64,000 bases of DNA from Leucobacter soli (GCF_910593785.1 NZ_CAJVAP010000014.1:1-64000); one strand, 5' to 3'; shown: positions 52,512 through 61,280, counted from the stretch's first letter. The notes: generated by a model not told the origin, from the letters alone. Program-made: numbers and translations.

Positions 52512-53729
52512 CTACCTCGTGCCGGCGAGCTCCGTCTCGTCGAGGGCGTACGCCTCCTCGCCGTGGGCGATCGCGTCGATGCCCGCCTCCTCGACCTCGC
52601 TCGGCACGCGCAGGCCGGTGACGGCCTTGACCGCGAAGGCGATCGCGAGGGAGACGATGAACGAGTAGGCCAGGACGCTGAAGGAGGCGATCGCCTGCAC
52701 GAGCAGCAGGCCGCCGTCGCCACCGGTGAACAGTCCGTCGTCGAAGGCGAAGAACCCGAGGTAGAGGGAGCCGATCAGTCCGGCGACCAGGTGCAGCCCG
52801 ACCACGTCGAGCGAGTCGTCGTACCCGAGGCGGTACTTGAGGTCGATGGACCAGGCGCAGACGGCGCCGGCGATCAGGCCGAGCAGCAGCGCCCACAGCG
52901 GCGCGAGATTGAGCGCCGAGGGAGTGATGGCCACGAGGCCCGCGATCGCGCCGGAGGCGGCGCCGATCACGCCCGGCTTCTTGCCGCGGATCACGTCGAC
53001 GACGAGCCAGCCGATGATGGCCGCCGCGGGGGCGCCGATCGTGTTGACGAGGATCAGGCCGGCGTCCGCGACCTCGGTCGCGAGGCCGCCGTTGAAGCCG
53101 ATCCAACCGAACCAGAGGAGCGCAGCACCGATCGTGACCAGCGGAACGCTGTGGGGCTTGTGCGATCCCGGGCCGAAGTCGCGGCGCTTACCTGCGACGA
53201 GCGCCAGAGCCAGTGCCGCGGCGCCCGCGTTGATGTGGATCGCGGTGCCCCCGGCGAGGTCGATCACATCCGGGGCGCCGAGCATCGAGCCGAGCTGCAT
53301 GATCCAGCCGTTGCCCCAGACCCAGGCCGCGACCGGGAAGTAGACGAGCGTCGCCCAGACGCCCGAGAAGAGCACCCAGGAGCCGAGGCCGACGCGGTCG
53401 GCGATCGCGCCCGAGATCAGCGCGGTCGTGATCATGGCGAACACGGCGCCGAAGCCGACGCCGATGAAGCCCGCCGGATCGCTGCCGAGCAGGCCGAAGT
53501 CCTTGAACGGGCTGCCGGCGAATCCGCTCTCTCCGTCGGCGAAGTAGCTCATGCTGTAGCCGAAGACGATCCACAGCATGCCGACCACCCCCATGGCGCT
53601 CACGCTGAAGAGCATCATGTTGACGACGGAGCGCACGCGCACCAGGCCGCCGTAGAAGAGGGCGAGCCCGGGGGTCATGATGAGAACGAGCGCACTGCTC
53701 GTGAGTGTCCAGACGTCCGTGGCTTCCAT
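52512..53729 (-). CDS. amtB: Ammonium transporter AmtB
   Basis: A 405-residue trimeric channel with eleven helices. The N-terminal WTLTSSALVLIMTPGLALFYGGLVR, the phenylalanine-gate/Trp region GIMPTALISGAIADRV-like segment (AMITTALISGAIADRVGLGSWV), the twin-histidine regions (GGTAIHINAGAAALALA and VVGLHLVAGLIG) and FGWIGFNGG are all present. It moves ammonium for assimilation. It is not followed by glnK or glnD, unlike most actinobacterial amtB genes. A phased GlnR-like box lies about 100 bp upstream. ATG 53729 follows GGATGG. Confidence 0.95.
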   Translation of the reverse strand: MEATDVWTLTSSALVLIMTPGLALFYGGLVRVRSVVNMMLFSVSAMGVVGMLWIVFGYSMSYFADGESGFAGSPFKDFGLLGSDPAGFIGVGFGAVFAMITTALISGAIADRVGLGSWVLFSGVWATLVYFPVAAWVWGNGWIMQLGSMLGAPDVIDLAGGTAIHINAGAAALALALVAGKRRDFGPGSHKPHSVPLVTIGAALLWFGWIGFNGGLATEVADAGLILVNTIGAPAAAIIGWLVVDVIRGKKPGVIGAASGAIAGLVAITPSALNLAPLWALLLGLIAGAVCAWSIDLKYRLGYDDSLDVVGLHLVAGLIGSLYLGFFAFDDGLFTGGDGGLLLVQAIASFSVLAYSFIVSLAIAFAVKAVTGLRVPSEVEEAGIDAIAHGEEAYALDETELAGTR

Positions 53730-53829
53730 GTGACGCCATCCTTTCTCTCGGTGATGCCCGTCGCCGGGCGATCCGCTCGGCTCAGCGCGGGCTGCGAGAA
53801 CGAGCGTGCACACAGTCTGCGTTGAAGCT

Positions 53830-53878
53830 GTTTCCGGCTCATTTCGCGCCTGTGAAGCGACGATCACAAGTCCGTTTC
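53830..53878 (-). promoter_or_regulatory. GlnR-like nitrogen-control box upstream of amtB
   Basis: On the minus strand five 5-mers follow at exactly 11-bp steps: GAAAC, GTGAT, TTCAC, GAAAT, GAAAC (53878 to 53830). The published GlnR consensus is GTNAC-N6-GAAAC repeated. Each block has at most one or two mismatches. Control by nitrogen status is inferred. Confidence 0.6.
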
Positions 53879-53979
53879 CTCGCGATGTCGCAGCGTGAGT
53901 CGGGTCTCGGGCCGAGAGAACGGCTCGAGAGGTCGGGCCCGGATCGAGCGGCAGGGGACACGAGCGGCGGAGAGGATGC

Positions 53980-53985
53980 TAGACT
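53980..53985 (+). promoter_or_regulatory. -10 hexamer of rpsO
   Basis: TAGACT, giving an 80-nt 5' leader before rpsO with a GGTTGCCGTCGAACGGCC hairpin. S15 commonly represses its own translation through such leaders. Confidence 0.5.
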
Positions 53986-54071
53986 ATGAAGGTTGCCGTC
54001 GAACGGCCGCGGATAGAGAGAGCCCCAGCATCCCGCTGGCGGCGCCGCGCAGCAACAGGAAGGGGATCCCT

Positions 54072-54341
54072 ATGGCACTGGAAGCAGAAGTCAAGAAGGC
54101 GATCATCGAAGAGTACGCGACCACCCCCGGTGACACCGGTTCCCCCGAGGTTCAGGTCGCGCTGCTCACGCAGCGGATCAAGGATCTGACCGAGCACCTG
54201 AAGCAGCACAAGCACGACCACCACTCGCGTCGCGGCCTGCTGCTGCTCGTCGGTCAGCGTCGCCGCCTGCTCGGCTACCTGCAGGATGTTGACATCACCC
54301 GCTACCGCTCGCTGATCGAGCGGCTCGGCCTTCGTCGCTGA
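54072..54341 (+). CDS. rpsO: 30S ribosomal protein S15
   Basis: An 89-residue primary rRNA-binding protein of the small subunit. The whole sequence is canonical: [67 protein letters not shown] 54072 has AGGGG. The gene normally precedes pnp (polynucleotide phosphorylase), but here it is followed by a terminator and a 490-bp gene-free stretch. Confidence 0.98.
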   Translation: MALEAEVKKAIIEEYATTPGDTGSPEVQVALLTQRIKDLTEHLKQHKHDHHSRRGLLLLVGQRRRLLGYLQDVDITRYRSLIERLGLRR

Positions 54342-54402
54342 GGCTGCGGACGCCGACAGCCCAGGCTCGGAGCCGTCAGAATCGACGGTCGTCGCAGACT
54401 TC

Positions 54403-54434
54403 GAGGCGCTCTCTCCTCCGGGAGGGGGCGCCTC
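54403..54434 (+). terminator. rpsO terminator
   Basis: GAGGCGC...GCGCCTC with inner CTCC/GGAG and TCCG loop, followed by TTCTGCTTCC. Confidence 0.75.
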
Positions 54435-54539
54435 TTCTGCTTCCCCCGCGCGTCGTTCACGGCAGAAACCAAGCACCGTTTGATATCGTCGTCAGCGTGG
54501 GTACGGTATTGCCGCACCGTGTTCCGCGCCGAGAGGCCG

Positions 54540-54790
54540 GAGAAAAAGCGGCGGGGCTCCCCGTAACAGGGAACCCCGCTCACACAGCGATCACCGTGAA
54601 TGTTGAGCTCGAAAGCTCCCGTAAATACCCCCCCTACGGTCCGGTGGTTGCTATACAGGGCCCGTCGTCTTCCCCCGAAGCGGCGGGCCCGACCCCCCTG
54701 TTTTCGACCCTGAGGTCTGCCTGAGAGATTAGCGGGTTCTCCGCGGGTTCTTCTCGCGATTCCGCGTTCCTTCCCCCGAATCTTCCCCTT
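54540..54790 (-). ncRNA. Candidate structured small RNA (minus strand)
   Basis: Read on the minus strand the stretch contains GAACCCGC twice, a nested stem GGGCCCG...CTTC-GGGG-GAAG...CGGGCCC, a CCGTA/TACGG stem, GAGCTTTCGAGCTC, and ends in a terminator with T-run. There is no good reading frame. It matches no RNA family I can name. It contains AATCTCTCAGGCA, a glycine-riboswitch-like string, but not the rest of that aptamer. Confidence 0.25.
54544..54579 (-). terminator. Rho-independent terminator on the minus strand
   Basis: Minus strand GCGGGG-T-TCCC-TGTTACG-GGGA-G-CCCCGC, then CGCTTTTTC. It ends a transcript running leftwards from about 54790, where no gene is seen. Confidence 0.65.
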
Positions 54791-54862
54791 TTCGCGCGTC
54801 GCGTCGTCGGCTTTCTGCACGCGGGGCCTTCTGCCCGTGGGCGGCACCTGCCCGTGAACGCG

Positions 54863-54901
54863 GATCAGCCCGCCCGCGCACTCGGCGCGGACGGGCTGAT
54901 C
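54863..54901 (-). terminator. Terminator after the aminotransferase gene
   Basis: GATCAGCCCG (54863-54872) and CGGGCTGATC (54892-54901) with an inner CGCGC/GCGCG stem, 28 bp beyond the stop; works on either strand. Confidence 0.65.
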
Positions 54902-54928
54902 ACGGATTCTGCCTCGTGAGGACGGGGC

Positions 54929-56323
54929 TCAGATCTTCGAGGAGGCGTCCTTCAGCACGCTGCGGAGGATCCCGCCGATCTCGGCGAACTCGGCCGGACC
55001 GATGGTCAGCGGCGGAGCGAGCTGGATCACGGGGTCGCCGCGGTCGTCGGCGCGGCAGTAGAGGCCGGCCTCCCACAGCGCGGGCGAGAGGTAGTCGCGC
55101 AGGAGCCGGTCCGACTCCTCCTCGTTGAAGGTCTCCTTCGTCGCCTTGTCCTTGACGAGCTCGATGCCGAAGAAGTAGCCCTCGCCTCGCACGTCACCGA
55201 CGATGTCGATGTCGAGGAGCTTCTCGAGCTCGGCGCGGAACAGCGGGCTGTTCTCGCGCACGCGGCCGTTCAGATCCTCCTCCTCGAAGATGTCGAGGTT
55301 CGCGAGCGCCGCCGCCGCCGCCGCCGGATGGCCGGCGAAGGTGAAGCCGTGGTAGAAGGTGTTCTCGACCGAGTTGAAGGGCTCCGACACCTTGTCCGAG
55401 ACGATCATCGCACCGAGGGGCACGTAGCCCGAGGTGATGCCCTTGGCCGAGGTGATGATGTCGGGCTCGTAGCCGAGCGCCTTCGATGCGAAGAAATCGC
55501 CGATGCGGCCGTAGGCGCAGATGACCTCGTCCGAGACGAGCAGTACGTCGTACTCGTCGCAGATCTCGCGGACGCGCTTGAAGTAGCCGGGGGGCGGCGG
55601 GAAGCAGCCGCCCGAGTTCTGCACCGGCTCGAGGAACACGGCCGCGACGGTGTCGGGACCCTCGAAGAGGATCGCCTCCTCGATGCGGTTCGCCGCCCAC
55701 TGGCCGAAGGCCTCGAGGTCGTCGCTGGGAGCGCCCATCTCCTCGGCGCGGTAGAAGTTGGTGTTCGGCACGCGGTGGCCGCCCGGGGTCAGGGGCTCGT
55801 AGAACTTCTTCATGTCGGGGATGCCGGTGATGGCCAGCGCGCCCTGCGGGGTGCCGTGGTAGGCGACCGAGCGCGAGATGACCTTGTGCTTCATCGGCTT
55901 GCCCTGGATCTTCCAGAAGTGCTTCGCCAGCTTGAAGGCCGACTCGACGGCCTCGCCGCCGCCGGTGGTGAAGAACACCTTGTTCATCTCACCGGGAGCG
56001 TACGAGGAGAGGCGCTCGGAGAGCTCGATCGCCGCCGGGTGGGCGTACGACCAGAGCGGCATGAAGTCGAGCTGCTGCATCTGCTTGGCGGCGGCCTCGA
56101 CGATGCGCTGGCGGCCGTGGCCCGCGTTCACGACGAAGAGGCCGGCGAGGCCGTCGATGTACCCCTTGCCCGCAGCATCGTAGATGTGGTGACCCTCGGC
56201 GCGCGTGATGACGGGGATGCCGTCGTCGAGCACCTTGCGGTTCGTGAAGTGCGGCCACATGTGGCGCTTGGCCGAGGCCTGAAGGGCGGTGGTGTCGACC
56301 GCCGCGGTCGGATCGAAAGACAT
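54929..56323 (-). CDS. Class III aminotransferase (putrescine/polyamine:pyruvate type, SpuC-like)
   Basis: A 464-residue PLP enzyme. Visible blocks are GKGYIDGLAGLFVVNAGHG, FFTTGGGEAVESAFKLAKHFW, AYHGTPQGALAIT, the PLP-ring Asp in LLVSDEVICAYGRIG, and the Schiff-base Lys in IITSAKGITSGYVPLGA. The pattern fits omega-amino acid or putrescine:pyruvate transaminases. It lies 2 bp after the Lrp-type gene on the same strand and is divergent from a polyamine transporter, which supports a diamine substrate; beta-alanine or GABA are alternatives. Confidence 0.9.
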   Translation of the reverse strand: MSFDPTAAVDTTALQASAKRHMWPHFTNRKVLDDGIPVITRAEGHHIYDAAGKGYIDGLAGLFVVNAGHGRQRIVEAAAKQMQQLDFMPLWSYAHPAAIELSERLSSYAPGEMNKVFFTTGGGEAVESAFKLAKHFWKIQGKPMKHKVISRSVAYHGTPQGALAITGIPDMKKFYEPLTPGGHRVPNTNFYRAEEMGAPSDDLEAFGQWAANRIEEAILFEGPDTVAAVFLEPVQNSGGCFPPPPGYFKRVREICDEYDVLLVSDEVICAYGRIGDFFASKALGYEPDIITSAKGITSGYVPLGAMIVSDKVSEPFNSVENTFYHGFTFAGHPAAAAAALANLDIFEEEDLNGRVRENSPLFRAELEKLLDIDIVGDVRGEGYFFGIELVKDKATKETFNEEESDRLLRDYLSPALWEAGLYCRADDRGDPVIQLAPPLTIGPAEFAEIGGILRSVLKDASSKI

Positions 56324-56325
56324 GG

Positions 56326-56793
56326 TTATCTTGTTCCCCAGTCGTACTTTTGCTTTTTCAATTGCAGATACAGGAATGTCTCCGTCGACAAGACGCCGTC
56401 GATCTCCCGAATCGTCTGATTCAGGAGCTCGATGAGCGCGTCGTCGTCCTCGCAGACGATCTCGGCGAGAATGTCGAAGGACCCGGCGCTGAGCACGACG
56501 TAGTCGACTTCTGGAATCTCGACGAGTTTGTCGGCGACGACCCTGGTGTCGCCGGAGACGCGGATGCCGAGCATGGCCTGTCGGCTGAAGCCGAGGCGCA
56601 TCGGGTCGGTCACTGCAACGATCTGCAGGACCCCGGCATCGGTGAGCTTCTGCACACGCTGACGGACGGCGGCCTCGCTGAGGCCGACGGCCTTGCCGAT
56701 CTCGGCGTACGAACGGCGGCCGTCGAGCTGCAATTGCTCGATGATCGCCTTCGACGTCGCATCGAGCGTCGGCGTGATTCGGATGGTGCTCAC
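56326..56793 (-). CDS. Lrp/AsnC-family transcriptional regulator
   Basis: A 155-residue feast/famine regulator. The N-terminal HTH is ATSKAIIEQLQLDGRRSYAEIGKAVGLSEAAVRQRVQKLTDAGVL and the C-terminal RAM ligand domain ends DGVLSTETFLYLQLKKQKYDWG. GTG 56793 is chosen: CAGTAT lies 7 nt upstream in the leaderless arrangement. It is the first gene of an operon with the transaminase and probably senses an amine or amino acid to control both this operon and the divergent pot genes. Confidence 0.9.
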   Translation of the reverse strand: MSTIRITPTLDATSKAIIEQLQLDGRRSYAEIGKAVGLSEAAVRQRVQKLTDAGVLQIVAVTDPMRLGFSRQAMLGIRVSGDTRVVADKLVEIPEVDYVVLSAGSFDILAEIVCEDDDALIELLNQTIREIDGVLSTETFLYLQLKKQKYDWGTR

Positions 56794-57197
56794 GTTACTG
56801 ATACTGACACTCAAACCGGGAAAAAGCAAAGGATTCCGTTGAAATTCACGGTTGAAGTTGACGATATTCCCTGTTTTTGTGCGGTCTGGGTTTACCCGAC
56901 GAGGGTCAAAGGGCGGCGCCTTCTACGGTGCGAGTGTCGATTCCCGCCATGTTTTCACAATCGTGATGAATGCGAAACACCGCATAAAAGGCCGAAGGAA
57001 CAGCGCATTTCGTCGTTTCTATTGCAGATGCATAACTGTTTCTTGTAATTCTTGGGAGATTTGCTCCGACCCAGGTGGCGAGCGCTGTTCGTCTGCGCCA
57101 TACTCAAAGACATCGGCCCCAGGCGACGAAGCCCACCCGCCCTTCGCTCGGTGCTGCAACGTTCATCACAACTCGTAGAGCTAGCAAGGAGTCCCTC
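56794..57197. promoter_or_regulatory. AT-rich divergent control region between lrp and pot operons
   Basis: About 400 bp with distinctly lower GC than the neighbouring genes and no credible gene. A/T tracts (GGGAAAAAGCAAAGG, CCTGTTTTTGTGCGG, GGTTTACC, CGCATAAAAGG, TTCTTGTAATTCTTGG) suit Lrp-type binding. CAGTAT at 56801-56806 is the lrp -10; AAGGAG before 57198 is the potD ribosome binding site. Confidence 0.55.
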
Positions 57198-58421
57198 GTG
57201 CGTCGCTTTCCTGAAGATCCCATCGTTCGCGACATCGTCTCGCTGCTGCGCCGGCAGCAGTTCGACCGACGCCAGCTGCTCCGCGGTGCGGGTATCGCCG
57301 GCGCCGGTGCCGGAGCCATGGCACTCGCCTCCTGCAGCACCGGTGGCGGCGGCACCGGAGGCGGTGGCACCGGCGGCGACAGCGGTGGCGGCATCATCTG
57401 GGGCAACTGGACCTACTACCTGGACTTCGACGAGGCCACCAGCTCGAACCCGACGCTCGACGCATTCATCGAGCAGGCCGGCTTCGACGTCAAGTACTCC
57501 GAGAACATCGACGACAACAACACGTTCTACGGCACGATCAAGGATGCGCTCGAGCTCGGCCAGTTCACCGGCTACGACGTCATCACGATGACGGACTGGA
57601 TGAACGCCCGCATCATCAGCGCCGGCCAGGTGCAGGAGTTCGACTACGGCAATCTCGCCAATGTCGAGGCGAATCTGCTCGAGTCCGAGTGGGAGGCGCT
57701 CGCAGAGGATCCGGGCCGCAAGCACTCCATCCCGTGGCAGCTGCCGACGACCGGCTGGGCCTGGAACAAGGAGATGCTGCCCGGCGGCCTGCACACGCTC
57801 GACGACCTGCTGAAGCCCGAGCTCAAGGGCAAGGTGCAGGTGCTCAGCGAGATGCGCGACACGATCGGCCTGATCATGTCCGGTCAGGGCGTCGACCCGA
57901 GCAGCGACTGGGGCGACACCGAGTTCGACAACGCGATGGCGTGGCTGCAGGATGCGCTCGACAGCGGCCAGATCAACAACGTCAAGGGCAACGACTACAC
58001 GCAGGATCTCGAGACCGGCACCATGGCGGCCGGCTTCGTCTGGACCGGCGACGTCGTGATGATGAACGTCGAACTCGGCGATCAGTGGGGCGTCGAACTG
58101 CCCGAGGCCGGCGGCATGGTCGCGCGCGACTCGTTCACCGTGCCGAACGGCACCTCCGCCGAGAACAAGGCGAAGGTCGAGGAGCTCATCGACTACTACT
58201 ACCAGCCCGAGATCGCCGCGGAGGTCGCCGCTTATGTGGCGTACGTGACCCCGGTGCAGGGCGCGCAGGAGGCGATGGAGCAGATCGATCCGGATCAGGT
58301 GAACAACCCGGCGATCTTCCCGACCGAGTCCGATTGGCAGCGACTGAAGCAGTTCCGCATCCTCACCGCCGAAGAGGACAACCGCTACTCGACCGCCTAC
58401 CAGAAGCTGCTGGGGCTGTAA
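57198..58421 (+). CDS. potD: Polyamine ABC transporter substrate-binding lipoprotein (PotD-like, Tat-exported)
   Basis: A 407-residue binding protein. The N-terminus has a twin-arginine motif (FDRRQLLRGAGIAGAG) and a lipobox (ALASC), so it should be exported folded and lipidated, and then a Gly/Thr linker. The core matches PotD/PotF proteins: IIWGNWTYYLDFDEA, GQFTGYDVITMTDWMNARII, DTIGLIMSGQGVDPSS, ETGTMAAGFVWTGDVVMMN and EQIDPDQVNNPAIFPTE. GTG 57198 has AAGGAG upstream. It starts the potD-A-B-C operon. Confidence 0.9.
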   Translation: MRRFPEDPIVRDIVSLLRRQQFDRRQLLRGAGIAGAGAGAMALASCSTGGGGTGGGGTGGDSGGGIIWGNWTYYLDFDEATSSNPTLDAFIEQAGFDVKYSENIDDNNTFYGTIKDALELGQFTGYDVITMTDWMNARIISAGQVQEFDYGNLANVEANLLESEWEALAEDPGRKHSIPWQLPTTGWAWNKEMLPGGLHTLDDLLKPELKGKVQVLSEMRDTIGLIMSGQGVDPSSDWGDTEFDNAMAWLQDALDSGQINNVKGNDYTQDLETGTMAAGFVWTGDVVMMNVELGDQWGVELPEAGGMVARDSFTVPNGTSAENKAKVEELIDYYYQPEIAAEVAAYVAYVTPVQGAQEAMEQIDPDQVNNPAIFPTESDWQRLKQFRILTAEEDNRYSTAYQKLLGL

Positions 58422-58425
58422 GCGC

Positions 58426-59610
58426 ATGGTCGATACGCGTTCCTTCGCGGAGGCCGGTGCCGATCTCGAGCTGGTCGGCATCCAGAAGCGCTTCCCCGGT
58501 TTCACCGCGATCGAGAACCTCGATCTCAAGATCCCGGCCGGTTCGTTCTTCGCCCTGCTCGGGCCCTCGGGCTGCGGAAAGACGACCACGCTGCGACTGG
58601 TCGCGGGGCTCGAGGACCCGTCCGTCGGGCGGATCCTCATCGGCGGTCAGGATGTCACTGCGCTGAAGCCGCACCAGCGGCCGGTGAACACGGTATTCCA
58701 GTCGTATGCGCTGTTCCCGCACATGTCGATCCTCGAGAACGTCGCCTTCGGGCTCAAGCGCCGCAGGATCGCCGATCCGATCGGCAAGGCCCACGAGGCG
58801 CTGCAGCTGGTGGAACTGGACCACGTCGCGGACCGGAAGCCCGCACAGCTCTCGGGCGGGCAGCAGCAGCGCGTCGCGCTCGCGCGCGCGGTCGTGAACC
58901 GGCCGGCGCTGCTCCTGCTCGACGAGCCTTTGGGCGCGCTCGACCTGAAGCTGCGTCGGCAGATGCAGCAGGAGCTGAAGCAGATCCAGCAGGAGGTCGG
59001 ACTGACCTTCCTGCACGTCACGCACGATCAGGAGGAGGCCATGACCATGGCCGACACCGTCGCGGTGATGAACAAGGGCCGGATCGAGCAGATGGGCGCC
59101 CCCGAGGATCTGTACGAACTGCCTCGGACGGTGTTCGTGGCGAACTTCCTCGGCAAATCGAACCTGTTCGCGGTGCAGGTGTCCGGTGGCACGGATCAGA
59201 TGATCCAGACGGCACTGCCGAACGGCGCCGCGATCTCGCTGCCGAGATCACGCAGCGAGCGCGACTCCGGCACCATCACGATCGGCGTGCGGCCGGAGAA
59301 GCTGCGCCTGCATCGCGAGGCACCGACCGACACGGCCGGCCGCAACCTGCTCGGCCCGGGCCGGATCGTCGACGTCTCCTTCATCGGCGTGAGCACCGAG
59401 TACACGGTCGAGGTGCCCGGAGCCGGCCAGGTCGAGGTCTTCTCGCAGAATGTCGAGGCCGGCCCGGCGGCCCAGCTCGGCGACGAGGTGTGGCTGAGCT
59501 GGCATGTCGAGCACACCTTCGGCCTCGCTGACGACCGGCTGGAGACGGGTGCATTGACGGCCGACTTCTCCACGCAGGCCATCGCCGCGCAGGCGGAACT
59601 CGCGGAGTAA
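58426..59610 (+). CDS. potA: Polyamine ABC transporter ATPase (PotA-like)
   Basis: A 394-residue ATPase with Walker A GPSGCGKTTTLRLVAG, signature LSGGQQQRVALARA, Walker B LLLLDEPLGALDLKLRRQMQ and the H-loop HVTHDQEEAMTMAD. A C-terminal TOBE domain (about 290-385) is typical of the CUT1/PotA group. It starts 4 bp after potD and precedes the two permease genes. Confidence 0.92.
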   Translation: MVDTRSFAEAGADLELVGIQKRFPGFTAIENLDLKIPAGSFFALLGPSGCGKTTTLRLVAGLEDPSVGRILIGGQDVTALKPHQRPVNTVFQSYALFPHMSILENVAFGLKRRRIADPIGKAHEALQLVELDHVADRKPAQLSGGQQQRVALARAVVNRPALLLLDEPLGALDLKLRRQMQQELKQIQQEVGLTFLHVTHDQEEAMTMADTVAVMNKGRIEQMGAPEDLYELPRTVFVANFLGKSNLFAVQVSGGTDQMIQTALPNGAAISLPRSRSERDSGTITIGVRPEKLRLHREAPTDTAGRNLLGPGRIVDVSFIGVSTEYTVEVPGAGQVEVFSQNVEAGPAAQLGDEVWLSWHVEHTFGLADDRLETGALTADFSTQAIAAQAELAE

Positions 59611-59619
59611 GGGCGCACC

Positions 59620-60480
59620 ATGGCATTCACCGCGTTCTCGGCCAACACCAAGGCCGTCGAACAGGCGCCGCGGAAGGGGAGCTGGGTCGCTCTGGTGCTG
59701 CTCGCACCGGGCATCCTCTACCTGCTGCTCTTCTTCGTCACCCCGTTCATCCAGCTCGCGATCACCTCGCTCCAGGCACCGGCAGAGGGTCAGGGCATCG
59801 GCCAGTACGTCGCCGCGCTCCAGTTCTCGAACTACTGGGTCGCGCTGCAGGAGTACTGGCCGCACATCCTGCGATCCTTCGTCTACGCGATCATCGGCAC
59901 GGTGGTCGGCCTGCTCATCAGCTACCCGCTGGCCTACATGATCGGTGTGCGAGCCCGTTCGCGGCCGATGCTGCAGGGCATCCTGCTGATCCTCGTCATC
60001 GCGCCGTTCTTCATCAGCTTCCTGCTGCGCACGCTGGCGTGGAAGCAGATCCTGCCGACGGAGTTCATCGGCACCGACGCCTCGGTGGTCTTCGGTCTGA
60101 TCTACAACTTCATCCCGTTCATGGTGCTGCCGATCTTCGCCTCGCTGCAGGCGCTCGACCTGCGACTGCTCGAGGCCGGCGGCGATCTCTACGCCTCGCC
60201 GGTGACGGTGTTCCGCAAGGTCACGCTGCCGCTGTCGATGCCGGGCGTCGTCTCGGGGACGCTGCTCAGCTTCATCCCGATGTCGGGCGACTACGTGAAC
60301 GCCTCCCGGCAGTTCCTCGGCAGCATCGACACGGCGATGGTCGGCAACGTCATCGAGTCGAACTTCCTGCAGACTCAGAACTATCCGCTGGCGGCATCGC
60401 TCTCGATCGTGCTGATGGTGGTCATCCTGGTGCTGATCATCGCCTATGTGCGCAGGAGCGGAACGGAGGACCTGCTGTGA
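59620..60480 (+). CDS. potB: Polyamine ABC transporter permease (PotB-like)
   Basis: A 286-residue permease with six membrane helices. The EAA loop reads LEAGGDLYASPVTVFRKVTLPLSMPGVVSGTLLSFIPMSGDYVN, with IAPFFISFLLRTLAWK as the preceding conserved helix. ATG 59620 lies 9 bp after potA; its TGA overlaps the GTG start of potC. Confidence 0.92.
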   Translation: MAFTAFSANTKAVEQAPRKGSWVALVLLAPGILYLLLFFVTPFIQLAITSLQAPAEGQGIGQYVAALQFSNYWVALQEYWPHILRSFVYAIIGTVVGLLISYPLAYMIGVRARSRPMLQGILLILVIAPFFISFLLRTLAWKQILPTEFIGTDASVVFGLIYNFIPFMVLPIFASLQALDLRLLEAGGDLYASPVTVFRKVTLPLSMPGVVSGTLLSFIPMSGDYVNASRQFLGSIDTAMVGNVIESNFLQTQNYPLAASLSIVLMVVILVLIIAYVRRSGTEDLL

Positions 60481-61280
60481 ACAAGTTCAGCCTGGGCAAG
60501 GCCTTCGTTCCCGTCGTCAGCGTCATCGTACTGATCTACCTGCTGCTGCCGATCGCGAACGTGATCCTGTTCTCCTTCAACGAGAAGCGGGGCCGCAACA
60601 ACATCAAGTGGAACGGCTTCACGCTCGACAACTGGAAGAACATCTGCGGTGCGCCCGATGTGTGCACGGCGTTCGGCAACAGCATCATGGTCGGCGTGGT
60701 CGCGACCGTCGTCGCGACCACGCTGGGCACGCTCATCGCGATCGCCCTCGTGCGTTATCGCTTCAAGTTCCGCAGCACGATCTCGCTGCTGCTCTTCACC
60801 CCGATGGCGACCCCGGAGGTCGTCCTGGGCGCCGGCCTCGCCTACCAGCTCCTCACCATGGGCGTTGAGAAGGGCATCGGCACGATCATGGTGGCGCACA
60901 TCCTGTTCTGCATCTCGTACGTCGTGGTCGCGGTGAAGGCTCGCGTCGCCTCGCTGAACCCCGCGATCGAGGAGGCGGGACGCGATCTCTACGCGTCACC
61001 GGGTCAGGTGTTCTTCAGGATCACGCTGCCGATGCTCGCCCCCGGCATCATCGGCGCGGCGCTGCTGAGCTTCGCACTTTCGTTCGACGACTTCATCGTC
61101 ACGAACTTCAACTCGGGCGCCGTGAGCACCTTCCCGAAGTTCATCTACACGGCTGCGGCCAAGGGCGTACCGGCGCAGGCGAACGTGCTCGCGTCGATCG
61201 TGTTCATCGGAGCGCTGCTGCTGGTGATCATCGTGCAGCTGGTGAACATCAACCGGCAGAAGAGGCTGGCGCGGGCCTGA
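60477..61280 (+). CDS. potC: Polyamine ABC transporter permease (PotC-like)
   Basis: A 267-residue permease with six helices and the EAA loop IEEAGRDLYASPGQVFFRITLPMLAPGIIGAALLSFALSFDDFIVTNF, typical of PotC/PotI. GTG 60477 overlaps the potB stop (GTGA), so translation is coupled. A longer in-frame extension into potB is not real. It completes the transporter. Confidence 0.92.
   Translation: MNKFSLGKAFVPVVSVIVLIYLLLPIANVILFSFNEKRGRNNIKWNGFTLDNWKNICGAPDVCTAFGNSIMVGVVATVVATTLGTLIAIALVRYRFKFRSTISLLLFTPMATPEVVLGAGLAYQLLTMGVEKGIGTIMVAHILFCISYVVVAVKARVASLNPAIEEAGRDLYASPGQVFFRITLPMLAPGIIGAALLSFALSFDDFIVTNFNSGAVSTFPKFIYTAAAKGVPAQANVLASIVFIGALLLVIIVQLVNINRQKRLARA

Larger units (their letters stand above)
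54342..54928. other. Gene-free 587 bp after rpsO with several strong hairpins
   Basis: No credible gene on either strand. From left to right: the rpsO terminator, a minus-strand terminator with T-run (54544-54579), a structured stretch (about 54580-54790) with several nested stems, and the terminator of the aminotransferase gene. pnp is absent. Confidence 0.6.

Noticed and set aside
52324-53106. Upstream extension of the inositol monophosphatase frame into amtB
   Set aside because: Shadow of amtB in another frame; TACGCT-N6-ATG marks the real start at 52323.
53986-54189. Small frame starting at the ATG right after TAGACT before rpsO
   Set aside because: Arg-rich, overlaps rpsO in another frame, and that segment is better explained as the rpsO leader.
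54497-54724. 75-codon frame downstream of rpsO
   Set aside because: Overlaps a minus-strand terminator and several hairpins, has no ribosome binding site and no recognisable features.
54690-54735. Second glycine riboswitch on the minus strand (AATCTCTCAGGCA)
   Set aside because: Only this short string matches; the other conserved parts of the aptamer and a target gene are missing.
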